From CAVQJU01 sp963754955 (GTDB taxonomy: Bacteria; Acidobacteriota; Vicinamibacteria; Vicinamibacterales; CAVVIG01), in the NCBI GenBank assembly GCA_963754955.1, contig CAVWHY010000009.1:248001-312000 (forward strand): a stretch of 64,000 nucleotides of DNA, read 5' to 3'. This document shows, in pieces, positions 34,620 to 42,865 of the stretch. The first letter of the stretch is position 1. Each line of letters opens with the position of its first letter. Below the pieces are notes generated by a model that had not been told where the DNA came from, ran no database searches, and worked only from the letters and a program-made list of their open reading frames with translations. A program made the position numbers and the translations under genes.

Positions 34620-35828
34620 ATGATCGAACTCGGATCCTGCGATCCCGACGTGACTGATGCCGCGTGCGCGGCCTACGAGAAGGAGGTCGAGCAGATCACG
34701 CGCCTGCCGCTGACCCAGGTGCAGGCCGGCGCGGACAGAATCGTCACCCGTCGTCTCGGCGCCGGCGGTCCTGGCGTTCTGAGCGTGTCGGACGTTCAGC
34801 GCGGACTGAAGACGATCGGGTTTTTTCCCGGCGGAGCCGTCGACGGCATTTGCGGGTACCGAACGCTGTCGGCCATCCGGCTGTTCCAGGAATACGTGAG
34901 GACGATCGAGAAGCGCGACTGCGTGCCCGACGGACGCTTCGGGCCGGCGTCGCAGCAGCACCTGCAGCGCTGGCTCGAGAAGGACCTCCGCCCCGACTGG
35001 GCGCCCACGATCGAGCGTTGGCAGTCAGGCGGCCCGGCGCAGACGGAATACACCGACTGGCTCTCGCTGCTGGAACAGGTGAAAGCGCAGTATCAAGCGA
35101 GCCCGAACCGCGTGCTGCAGATGGTGAACGCCCACGCGCCGAGCGACACGCGCGCCGTGGCGCAATGGGACTTCTCGGCCAAGGGCAGCCCGCATCTCAT
35201 CGGTGTCCGTCGCACGGAGTTCAGCGGCAAGTTCGACGATGTGTTCGTGCTGCTGCTGAAGGGACTCGTATTCAAGTTCCAGGGGTCCACCGAACCCGGC
35301 GCATCGGATAACCCGCGGGGAACGCCGTTTCTCGTGCAGGGCCAGCACGACTACCACTTTGGCTGGCACAAGAAGACATACCTGGCGCTGCGACCGCAGG
35401 GGAAAGGCGTGCTGGTCGTCCGGTCGAAGAATGACAAGCGCCTGGACGACGCCGATCTCGCCGGCGGCCTCGAGGCGGAGCCGTCGATCAACGTTCACTG
35501 GGGCGGCATGGGAATGGCTCGCGACGTGAACTCGTGGTCGGAAGGCTGCCAGGTCATCAACGGCGCCGTGTACATCAACTCGAACAACGATCTGATCGAT
35601 TGTTCGGCGTTCTGCGCGGTGACGCCTTCTCAGGCGACGGACCGTGCCGCCGGCAGGACACGCGGCGCCTACAACGTCCTGCTGGATCTTGTGACAGCGC
35701 TCGCGAGCGACGTGCCCGGCAATTCAGTCCGGTACACGCTGCTGACCGAGCCGGATCTGCAGCTCGCCCCGGGCCTGAAGCAGGGGCTCGCGGAGGCGCG
35801 CGACCGCGTGGTGCGCGCGGCAGGCTAG
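34620..35828 (+). CDS. Peptidoglycan-binding domain protein with SEGCQVI motif
   Basis: A 402-residue protein without an obvious signal peptide; GAGGAAA lies upstream of the ATG at 34620. Residues about 55-115 form a PG_binding_1-like domain (DVQRGLKTIGFFPGGAVDGICGYRTLSAIRLFQ), repeated in part as PDGRFGPASQQHLQRWL. The C-terminal half contains INVHWGGMG and SWSEGCQVING. A His...Ser-x-Gly-Cys arrangement recalls L,D-transpeptidase-like catalytic sites, but overall similarity is too weak to assert it. Function could be cell-wall modification or a secreted cell-wall enzyme. Divergent from the monooxygenase, convergent with the membrane-anchor gene (2-base gap). Confidence 0.72.
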   Translation: MIELGSCDPDVTDAACAAYEKEVEQITRLPLTQVQAGADRIVTRRLGAGGPGVLSVSDVQRGLKTIGFFPGGAVDGICGYRTLSAIRLFQEYVRTIEKRDCVPDGRFGPASQQHLQRWLEKDLRPDWAPTIERWQSGGPAQTEYTDWLSLLEQVKAQYQASPNRVLQMVNAHAPSDTRAVAQWDFSAKGSPHLIGVRRTEFSGKFDDVFVLLLKGLVFKFQGSTEPGASDNPRGTPFLVQGQHDYHFGWHKKTYLALRPQGKGVLVVRSKNDKRLDDADLAGGLEAEPSINVHWGGMGMARDVNSWSEGCQVINGAVYINSNNDLIDCSAFCAVTPSQATDRAAGRTRGAYNVLLDLVTALASDVPGNSVRYTLLTEPDLQLAPGLKQGLAEARDRVVRAAG

Positions 35829-35830
35829 CG

Positions 35831-36580
35831 TCAGCGGAACACTTCGTCCGGAACCTTCGGATGGCCGGGCAGCGCGTACGGGTCCATGGGTTTCAGGGCG
35901 GTTTGCTTGTCCTTGCGGTTCTGCAGAATCCAGTCGTAGAAACCCGCCGACACCAGCTTGAGCGTGACCGGCTTGTCGCTCTTGTTTTCCCAGAACCAGC
36001 CGTGGATGCCCGTGCTCGGCGCCAGGAACGTCGCGTTGGACTGATCCCGGCCGGTCTTGTCGTCGAGCTCGTAGCTCTCGAAATAGTCGGTGCCTTCTTT
36101 GCCCGCCGGCTTGACGTTCGGCTCGCCGTGGAACTCGAACGCCAGCTTCGCGCTCGCCTTCCACGAGAAGACGAGGCCGGCGCCTTTCTTCATGTTGTAC
36201 TTGATCTCCATCCCTTCCCCGGGCGCGAGCGTGATCTCCCTTGAATCGACTTGGTACGGGCCCGGCTGCGCGATGAACGCGCCCCTGACCCTCGGCGCCT
36301 CGCCGTTGACTGCGGGCTCCAGCACGGGCGCGATCGACGCGACCTCGCCCGCGGCGGCCGCAGCCTCCCGCGTCGGGTTTGCCGCGGCCGGTTCCGTGGC
36401 CCTCGCCAGATCGCCCAGCCCGAGGGCTTTGCCGGTTCCGAGCGGATCGATCCCGTATTCCGCCGGCAGGACGACGGTGACCAGGATGATGCAGGCCACG
36501 ATCAGCGCGACCACAGTCGCCGCGACAATCTTGCCGAGCGATGGCACGTCCCGTTGAGCAGCGTTCGGCTGATCCGTCAT
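35831..36580 (-). CDS. Membrane-anchored periplasmic protein paired with HupE/UreJ
   Basis: A 249-residue protein with one N-terminal transmembrane helix (IVAATVVALIVACIILVTVVL) and a large outer domain. The mature part shows ITLAPGEGMEIKYNMKKGAGLVFSW, FEFHGEP, DYFESYE and HGWFWENKSDKPVTLKL, a beta-rich domain. I recall similar anchor proteins beside HupE/UreJ genes; no function is established to my knowledge. The start overlaps the stop of the HupE/UreJ gene (36577-36580, ATGA), so the two act together. A role in metal handling or envelope assembly is only inference. Confidence 0.78.
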   Translation of the reverse strand: MTDQPNAAQRDVPSLGKIVAATVVALIVACIILVTVVLPAEYGIDPLGTGKALGLGDLARATEPAAANPTREAAAAAGEVASIAPVLEPAVNGEAPRVRGAFIAQPGPYQVDSREITLAPGEGMEIKYNMKKGAGLVFSWKASAKLAFEFHGEPNVKPAGKEGTDYFESYELDDKTGRDQSNATFLAPSTGIHGWFWENKSDKPVTLKLVSAGFYDWILQNRKDKQTALKPMDPYALPGHPKVPDEVFR

Positions 36581-37314
36581 CGCGTCACCACATAACCGGT
36601 GATCTGATAGCCGACGAGCAGGAACCCGCCGACCATCAGCATCGTGTTCGTCACAAACGCGTGCCGCAGGAACCCGGGGCGCGTGCGCCAGTAACTCAAG
36701 CCGATGAACACGGCCACGAGCGCCAGCCCCTGCCCGATTTCCACGCCGACGTTGAAGCTCACGATGTTTGGCACGAGGCCGTTCTGTGACAGCGCCAGTT
36801 CCTGCAGCTTCGTTGCGAGCCCGAACCCGTGGAACAAGCCGAAGATCAACACGGCGATCTTCGTGTTGGGCTGGAACCCCAGGACGCGTTTGAAGCCGTC
36901 AATGTTGTCAAAGGCCTTGTACACGACCGAAAAGCCGATGATGGCGTCGACGATGTACGGGTTGGCGTGGATGTGACCGAGGACGCCCAGGAGCAGCGTG
37001 AGGCTGTGACCGATGGTAAAGAGGCTGACGTAGAGGGCGACATCCTTCAGCTTGTAGAGGAAGAAGATGACGCCGACCAGGAACAGCAGGTGGTCGTATC
37101 CGGTGACCATGTGCTTCGCGCCCAGGTAGAGAAACGGGACGATGGCGCGGCCATTGTTCGCCACGACAAACGTCGCGTCCCTCTTGGACACGTTGTGCGC
37201 GCCCGCGGCCTCCGGCAGGAGCAATGCGAGGACGATCAGGGCGGTGAAAACGATTAAGGCGCGCTCACGGCTGCGCGCGTTCGGACCGATCCCCTTCATG
37301 ATGCCCATGATCAC
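36577..37314 (-). CDS. HupE/UreJ family membrane protein
   Basis: A 245-residue protein with six to seven membrane helices. The family signature GAKHMVTGYDHLLFLVGVIFF is followed by FTIGHSLTLLLGVLG, LFHGFGLA and FNVGVEIGQ; the conserved His and Asp residues are thought to bind nickel in HupE/UreJ permeases. No hydrogenase or urease genes are visible in the window, so nickel transport is not certain. The first in-frame ATG is at 37314 and a second ATG two codons later is also possible. Translationally coupled to the anchor protein downstream. Confidence 0.88.
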   Translation of the reverse strand: MIMGIMKGIGPNARSRERALIVFTALIVLALLLPEAAGAHNVSKRDATFVVANNGRAIVPFLYLGAKHMVTGYDHLLFLVGVIFFLYKLKDVALYVSLFTIGHSLTLLLGVLGHIHANPYIVDAIIGFSVVYKAFDNIDGFKRVLGFQPNTKIAVLIFGLFHGFGLATKLQELALSQNGLVPNIVSFNVGVEIGQGLALVAVFIGLSYWRTRPGFLRHAFVTNTMLMVGGFLLVGYQITGYVVTR

Positions 37315-37460
37315 TTCGACTCCTCGACCGTATTTTCAGACAAATCGCCGCTTGATGATAGCGCGGCGCATCGGCCGGCCGCCTTTCGGGCTGAACGGCG
37401 CACCGGATCTCCCCGCCTGACGCGAGTCGACTTCGAAGAACCCGCGGTAAACTACGCCGT

Positions 37461-38852
37461 ATGAGAAGTCTCGAGGACGTCATACAAGCCGCGGGCAACC
37501 CGGTGACGCTGCTCCGCAATCTGCAGAGCGGCCCCAACGTCTATCCGGGCGTGCCGCCCGAATTCACCAACTGGCGGGACGAGACGCAGGCGTGGCAGAA
37601 GACCTGCGTGCTGTTCAACCAGTCCTACCACATGGCGGAGCTGTCGGTGGAAGGACCGGACGCCCTGAAGCTGCTCTCGCACCTGGGCGTCAACAGCTTC
37701 GCCGCCTTCACGGTGGACAAGGCCAAGCAGTTCGTGCCGTGCAGCCACGACGGCTACGTGATCGGCGACGTGATCCTGTTCTACCTGGATCCGAATCAGT
37801 TCAACCTGGTGGGACGAATCCCGGTGCTCAACTGGATTCGCTTTCACGCGGCCACGGGCGGCTACAACGTCAAGGTGGAACTCGACGAACGGTCGGCCGC
37901 GCGCAGGGATCCCCTCAATCGCCGGTCGTACCGTTTCCAGCTCCAGGGCCCGCACGCCATGAAGGTGATGGAGAAGCTGCTGGGGACGCGTCCGCCCGAG
38001 CTCAAGTTCTTCAACATGGGCCGCATCACCGTCGCCGGCAAGTCCGTCCGCACGCTCCGGCACGGCATGGCCGGGCAGCCCGGGTACGAGATGTTCGGAC
38101 CGTTCGCGGAGGGCGAGGCCGTGCGTGAGGCCATCGTGAAGGCCGGCGAGGAATTCGGACTGCGGCAGGTGGGCGGCCGCGCCTACTCGGCCAACACCCT
38201 GGAATCGGGTTGGATTCCCTCACCGCTCCCGGCTGTTTATACCGGCCAGAAGATGAAGGCCTATCGTCAGTGGCTCCCGGCCGATTGCTACGAGGCCACG
38301 TCGTCGATCGGCGGCAGCTTCGATTCGACGAACATCGAGGACTACTACCTGACGCCCTGGGACCTCGGCTACGGACCGCACGTCAAGTTCGATCACGACT
38401 TCATCGGCCGCGAGGCGCTCGAGCAGCGCGCCAGGGGACCGCATCGCAAGAAGGTCACGCTCGAGCTCCGCACCGAAGACGTGATGCGAGCCATCGGCAG
38501 CCAGTTCGAGAAAGACCATCGCGCCAAGTTCATGGAATTTCCGTCGGCGGTCTATTCCATGCACCCCTACGACAAGGTCACGAAGAACGGCAAGACGATC
38601 GGCGTGTCGACCTGGGTAGGCTACAGCGCGAACGCCGGCAAGATGCTGACGCTCGCGATCCTCGATGCCGAGCACGCGGACGTCGGCAACGATGTCGTCT
38701 TCGTCTGGGGCGAGGAGAACGGCGGCACGTCCAAGCCGGCGGTCGAACGCCACGAGCAGGTGGAGATCCGCGCGATCGTCTGCCCGGTGCCGTACAGCGA
38801 GGCCGCGCGCACGGCGTACGTGGACGGAGGCTGGCGCACCGCGACGCGGTAG
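37461..38852 (+). CDS. LigM/DesA-like tetrahydrofolate-dependent aromatic O-demethylase
   Basis: A 463-residue GcvT-like aminomethyltransferase-fold protein. Length and sequence order match Sphingobium LigM (vanillate/3-O-methylgallate O-demethylase) and DesA (syringate O-demethylase), which move a methyl group from methoxy-aromatics to tetrahydrofolate. Matching blocks are PPEFTNWRDETQAW, LFNQSYHMAELSVEGPDALK, VNSFAAFTVDKAKQFVP, GYVIGDVILFYL and, near the C-terminus, KTIGVSTWVGYSANAGKMLTLA. There is no signal peptide, so it is cytoplasmic. No folate genes are next to it. Other GcvT-family activities such as sarcosine or dimethylglycine demethylation are less likely from this pattern. Confidence 0.82.
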   Translation: MRSLEDVIQAAGNPVTLLRNLQSGPNVYPGVPPEFTNWRDETQAWQKTCVLFNQSYHMAELSVEGPDALKLLSHLGVNSFAAFTVDKAKQFVPCSHDGYVIGDVILFYLDPNQFNLVGRIPVLNWIRFHAATGGYNVKVELDERSAARRDPLNRRSYRFQLQGPHAMKVMEKLLGTRPPELKFFNMGRITVAGKSVRTLRHGMAGQPGYEMFGPFAEGEAVREAIVKAGEEFGLRQVGGRAYSANTLESGWIPSPLPAVYTGQKMKAYRQWLPADCYEATSSIGGSFDSTNIEDYYLTPWDLGYGPHVKFDHDFIGREALEQRARGPHRKKVTLELRTEDVMRAIGSQFEKDHRAKFMEFPSAVYSMHPYDKVTKNGKTIGVSTWVGYSANAGKMLTLAILDAEHADVGNDVVFVWGEENGGTSKPAVERHEQVEIRAIVCPVPYSEAARTAYVDGGWRTATR

Positions 38853-38855
38853 GCC

Positions 38856-40457
38856 CTACTTTTCGTCTCGATGCTTGAACAGGCGGCCCTTGTCGATGCC
38901 GAACGACGGATTGTTCCGCTGTCCGCTGATCCTGATCGGGATCTCGGTTCCTCCCCCGCTTCTCCTCTCGAAAATCGGATCGAAGACCCTCAGCAGCTTG
39001 CTCTTGATGCCGGTCGTCATCTGAGAGATGGTGGCGTCGGTCTCCAGCGTTCCGCTGAAGTCGATCGTCTGCGGAACGAGCTTGTACGTGCCCGCCAGGC
39101 GCACGACCGATCCCGGCACGTCGAACGTGACCGTTGGAATGGTCAGCATCCCGCCGCCGAGCTTGAAGGTTCCGTCGAATTGCGAGGACACGCGCTGCTT
39201 GTCCTCCTCCGCCGTCTTCCCGCGGCTCCGATGACTCAGCTCGTTGATTTTCGTCTGCACGCCCGGATCGGTGAAGCGCGTGCCGGCGATCGCGAACTTC
39301 CCGTCGAGACGCAGCCGTTCGACGACCTCGCGCTCTCCGGGCGGCAGCACGAACTTCGTGGTGAGGCGCAGCGCGCCCGTCATCGGCGGCCTGGCCGATT
39401 TGACCGCCAGTTGCAGGACGTCTTCAAGGCGGGCACGGTCCATCGTGATGTCGAGCGTCACGATCCGTCCCGGCTTTCCCGGCGCGCTGATCACGGCGCC
39501 CTTTGCCACGAGCGACGTGTTGAGGAACGAGCCGTCGACCTCATTCAGAAACGTGTTGCCGTTGGTCCCATCGACAATCGCGTGGTACTTGGTTCGAAGC
39601 GGAACAGGGTTGCCGCTCGCCGTCACGCGGAACTGCGGCGTATCCGTTTCGCCGTGGACGTCGATCCGATTCAGCGAGCCGCCGTAGGATCCGCGAGCCG
39701 ACAAGATGCCGGAGATCCCCTTGAAGACGCCGAGGTCGGCGTGGTCGAACACGAACGTGCCGTCGAGCGGCGTCAAGCCTGGCGTCTCCGCGTCCCAGGG
39801 GCCGAACGATCCTTTTGTCCCGATTTCGCCTGGAGGGATCGCGTTGGTGAGCGTCGCCTCGAAGGGCATCGGACGACCGACCCCGAGGTCGTGCATCCGA
39901 AGTTCGTGGATCGCCCACACCTTCGGCTCTTTGCCGGATTCCTTCGGGATGATGACCAGCCGCGTATTGGTCGATGTCATCTCGTCAATGACAACCGTCT
40001 TGGCCGCGGAAACGCGCTCGGAACGACGCCGATCGCCGCCGCTCTTGCCATCTCCATCGCCGTCGGCGTCTTTATCTCCCGGGTCGCGATTGCGATCCGG
40101 CGGGATCTCGATGTCGAGCCCGTCAACCTGCAGATGACTGACATGCCGCCGGTAGAGGTTGATGAAGCTGCCCTCGGCCGAGAAGTGCGCGATGGAGATC
40201 AAGGGCGGCACGTCGCGCCGCCCCTTGTGACGGATTCTGAGACCGCGGCCTTCCGCCCGGAGCCGCGGCAACACCTTGATCTGCAGGTCGTCGAGGTCGA
40301 CGTCTCCGTCCAATTGGGATTCCAGGGCCTTGATGACCCTCGCGCGTGCCGTCTCCGACGAGAACGACACCCTGGAACCAACGACGATGATGGCAACCAC
40401 CACGACCACGGCGACGGCGAGCAGAATGAGCAACACAAGCCGCCTGGGATGACGCAT
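38856..40457 (-). CDS. AsmA-like envelope protein
   Basis: A protein of 533 residues with one N-terminal membrane helix (LVLLILLAVAVVVVVAIIVVG) and a long beta-rich periplasmic part, the AsmA architecture implicated in lipid movement between membranes. An N-terminal AsmA block (LESQLDGDVDLDDLQIKVLP) and a C-terminal AsmA_2-like block (GTYKLVPQTIDFSGTLETDATISQM) are visible. An Asp/Gly/Lys-rich insert near residues 120-140 is probably a flexible loop. ATG 40457 is preferred; an upstream TTG at 40475 would overlap the preceding stop. It follows the beta-barrel gene on the same strand. Confidence 0.82.
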   Translation of the reverse strand: MRHPRRLVLLILLAVAVVVVVAIIVVGSRVSFSSETARARVIKALESQLDGDVDLDDLQIKVLPRLRAEGRGLRIRHKGRRDVPPLISIAHFSAEGSFINLYRRHVSHLQVDGLDIEIPPDRNRDPGDKDADGDGDGKSGGDRRRSERVSAAKTVVIDEMTSTNTRLVIIPKESGKEPKVWAIHELRMHDLGVGRPMPFEATLTNAIPPGEIGTKGSFGPWDAETPGLTPLDGTFVFDHADLGVFKGISGILSARGSYGGSLNRIDVHGETDTPQFRVTASGNPVPLRTKYHAIVDGTNGNTFLNEVDGSFLNTSLVAKGAVISAPGKPGRIVTLDITMDRARLEDVLQLAVKSARPPMTGALRLTTKFVLPPGEREVVERLRLDGKFAIAGTRFTDPGVQTKINELSHRSRGKTAEEDKQRVSSQFDGTFKLGGGMLTIPTVTFDVPGSVVRLAGTYKLVPQTIDFSGTLETDATISQMTTGIKSKLLRVFDPIFERRSGGGTEIPIRISGQRNNPSFGIDKGRLFKHRDEK

Positions 40458-40471
40458 ATATTGATACCCGT

Positions 40472-41113
40472 TCAAAACAGCGAGTACACGAGTCCGGCGG
40501 TGATCAGAAATGTGTCGGCGTGAACGGGGACGACAACTTCACCGAGCGAGCTTCGAAGCACCAGTGACGGCCGCGCAATCAGGTAGCCGCCGTTCAGTTT
40601 CAACCCGAACCGCGTATTGATGTCGTACCAAGCCTGAACCTCCGGCTTGATGGCCCACGCATTGGTCGCCTCTGACTCTATCCCGCTGGCGCCGAGAAGC
40701 CGCTCGTATTCCGCCAGTGCCGCTGAATCGAGCCTGAACGAATTCAGCGAGTACCCGCCGACCACGTCCGCCGTAATCGCCGTGCGGCGGCGGACCCAGG
40801 TATATCCGTAACCGGCCAGGAGCGGCCTGATGCGAATATGGCCGGGATCGATCGTACCCGCGCCGATAGGACGCTGCACGTCGGTGTCGAACCAGCTGAA
40901 CAGCGACAACTGGGGACCCCACCCCGCTATCGCGTGACCGATGCGCCACTCAAAGTTGACGGCAGCGCCGCTGCCGGCCTCTTCCGAGGTCGCCACCCGC
41001 GTCGTGACGCTCGCACCGACAGCCAGGCGGCTGTCGGTTTGAGCCGATACGCTCGCTGCCGAGAATAGAATGGACGCCACACCAAGATACAAAGCCGGTC
41101 GGTGCGTCAACAC
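40472..41113 (-). CDS. Outer-membrane beta-barrel-like protein
   Basis: A 213-residue exported protein with signal YLGVASILFSAASVSAQ. The mature part alternates polar and hydrophobic residues (LAVGASVTTRVATSEE, IRPLLAGYGYTWVRR, FGLKLNGGYLIARPS) and ends with the aromatic residue of LVYSLF, as small outer-membrane barrels do. No named family is recognised. It is directly upstream of the AsmA-like gene and probably co-transcribed, suggesting an envelope role. Confidence 0.72.
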   Translation of the reverse strand: MLTHRPALYLGVASILFSAASVSAQTDSRLAVGASVTTRVATSEEAGSGAAVNFEWRIGHAIAGWGPQLSLFSWFDTDVQRPIGAGTIDPGHIRIRPLLAGYGYTWVRRRTAITADVVGGYSLNSFRLDSAALAEYERLLGASGIESEATNAWAIKPEVQAWYDINTRFGLKLNGGYLIARPSLVLRSSLGEVVVPVHADTFLITAGLVYSLF

Positions 41114-41120
41114 GATAGCA

Positions 41121-41519
41121 TCAGTTCTTCACGCCGCCGTGATCGGCGCATGCGGTCGTCTTGGTCTTGCCCGTCTGAACCGTGCCGTCGTTGCACGCGG
41201 CGCTGGTCGTATCCGGAGTGACAGCCTTCTTCGTACCCTCCGCCGTTTCCTTCGCCGCATCGCTCGTGACCTGCCCGGTCTTCTTTGCGCCCTTCTTCGC
41301 CGCTTCTCCTGTGGCCTTGCCCGCGTGCGCCGCCGCCTTGCCCGCGTCCTTGCCGGCCTCGCCGGCTTGTTTGCCGGCGTTCCCGGCCTCCTTGCCGGCC
41401 TGCTTCGCGTCCTGCTTTGCTTTCTTCGCTTCGTCCGACTCCTGAGCGTGAAGGTTCGTAGCGATTCCGGACACCATCACCGACGCAATAAGTACACTGC
41501 CGAAGATTTTTCCAAACAT
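41121..41519 (-). CDS. Secreted Lys/Ala-rich LEA-like protein with DUF3761-like tail
   Basis: A 132-residue exported protein with signal IFGSVLIASVMVSGIATNLHA. Residues about 30-95 are an Ala/Gly/Lys repeat (KQAGKEAGNAGKQAGEAG; KAAAHAGKATGEAAKKG) of low complexity, predicted to be an amphipathic or disordered helix like LEA desiccation proteins. The tail SAACNDGT...TTACADHGGVK has the paired Cys and HGGV of DUF3761 proteins. This fusion is unusual. It could act in stress protection of the periplasm. It is 7 bases before the barrel gene on the same strand. Confidence 0.75.
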   Translation of the reverse strand: MFGKIFGSVLIASVMVSGIATNLHAQESDEAKKAKQDAKQAGKEAGNAGKQAGEAGKDAGKAAAHAGKATGEAAKKGAKKTGQVTSDAAKETAEGTKKAVTPDTTSAACNDGTVQTGKTKTTACADHGGVKN

Positions 41520-41649
41520 AGGGCCTCCTCCCGGTACTTATTCAAGATAAGAGCCACAGCTCAGTCAAAGCAGCTGGCGTGCAATCCTCGTTGAGTGGAG
41601 CGCGCAACGAACGCTGAGCTTCTGGCACCGTTTGTGATGGTCCCTCATC

Positions 41650-42849
41650 ATGCTGACGATGGTGCCCTCATCCCCGTCGACGTCTACGGACAAGGCGGCC
41701 GCTGCTGAGCGCGACAAGGACGCTGCCGCTGAGCGCGTCGCGCGCGCCACCGAACGCAAGGCGCGACGCAACTCGGTGGATCGATTGATCGCGTACGCGC
41801 GCATCGTCGTGGCGCTCGCGATCATCGTCGGTCTCTGGTGGGGCCAGAGTGTCTGGATACCTCTGGTGCTGAGCGTCCTGATCAGCTACGCGCTCGAGCC
41901 AATCGTGGCGTCCATGGCCGCTCATCACATACCGCGCGCGGCGGCGGTACCACTGTTGTTGACGGCGCTCCTTGTGGTCGTCGGTGGAGGTGCGTATGCG
42001 CTGCGCGGCGAAGCGACCGCCTTCGTCAGCCGCCTCCCCGTCGCGGCGCACACGCTCGCGCAGGCGATACAGAACGTGACCAGCGGTACGCCGACGGTCG
42101 CGAAAGTGCAGGCCGCAGTACGGGAGCTCGAATCAGCCGCGAGCACGGGAGGAAAGAGAGGTCGCCAGGACGGCGTCACGCCGGTACGCATCGAGGAGCC
42201 GACGTTCAAGTGGTCGGATTGGGTGCGGCAGGGATCGTACGGCGCGATGGAGTTCGCGGGCCAGATGATCGCGGTGCTCTGCCTGGTGTATTACCTCCTT
42301 GCCGCGGGCGACCTGTATCGGCGGAAACTCGTGCACATCGTCCCCACCCTGTCGGACAAGAAGATCACCGTCGAGATCCTCACCGAGATCAACCGGCAAA
42401 TCGAGCGCTTCCTGATCGCGCGCGCCGTCATCAGCATGATCGTCGGCGTGGCGATCTGGCTCGCCTTCCGGATGGTTGGCCTCGATGACGCCGGGGTGTG
42501 GGGCGTGCTGTCTGCGTTCCTCTTTGCCGTGCCCATAGTGGGCCCGGTCCTCGTTGTCCTCGCCGCGACCCTCGCCGCGTTCGTACAGTTCGGATCCATC
42601 GGCATGGCGATCGGCGTGGGCGGCGTGTGTATCGTCATCGGCGCGGTGGAGGGCAACGTCCTGACGCCGTTGCTGATGAGCCGGGTCGGCGCGATGAACG
42701 CCGTCGCCGTCTTCGTGAGTCTCCTGTTCTGGGGATGGATCTGGGGAGCGTGGGGACTGTTGCTGGCGGTGCCGATCACAGCGGCCGCGAAGGCCGTCTG
42801 CGAACGCATCCCCGAGTTCTCAGTCTTCTCGGAAATGCTGAACGAGTAG
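41650..42849 (+). CDS. AI-2E family transporter
   Basis: A 399-residue polytopic membrane protein with about eight helices. After a charged N-terminus, helices include IVVALAIIVGLWWGQSVWIPLVLSVLISYALEPIV and AAAVPLLLTALLVVVGGGAY; the central soluble part is followed by IERFLIARAVISMIVGVAIW and the typical FAVPIVGPVLVVLAATLAAF and VEGNVLTPLLMSRVGAMN. Family members were first named TqsA/AI-2 exporters, but many move Na+/H+ or lipids. Specificity is not predictable. The gene is convergent with the protease gene at 42866. Confidence 0.9.
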   Translation: MLTMVPSSPSTSTDKAAAAERDKDAAAERVARATERKARRNSVDRLIAYARIVVALAIIVGLWWGQSVWIPLVLSVLISYALEPIVASMAAHHIPRAAAVPLLLTALLVVVGGGAYALRGEATAFVSRLPVAAHTLAQAIQNVTSGTPTVAKVQAAVRELESAASTGGKRGRQDGVTPVRIEEPTFKWSDWVRQGSYGAMEFAGQMIAVLCLVYYLLAAGDLYRRKLVHIVPTLSDKKITVEILTEINRQIERFLIARAVISMIVGVAIWLAFRMVGLDDAGVWGVLSAFLFAVPIVGPVLVVLAATLAAFVQFGSIGMAIGVGGVCIVIGAVEGNVLTPLLMSRVGAMNAVAVFVSLLFWGWIWGAWGLLLAVPITAAAKAVCERIPEFSVFSEMLNE

Positions 42850-42865
42850 ACGCCTCGAATCAGTC

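Noticed and set aside
36577..37314. HupE/UreJ as evidence for a hydrogenase or urease locus
   Set aside because: No structural or accessory genes of either enzyme occur in the window.
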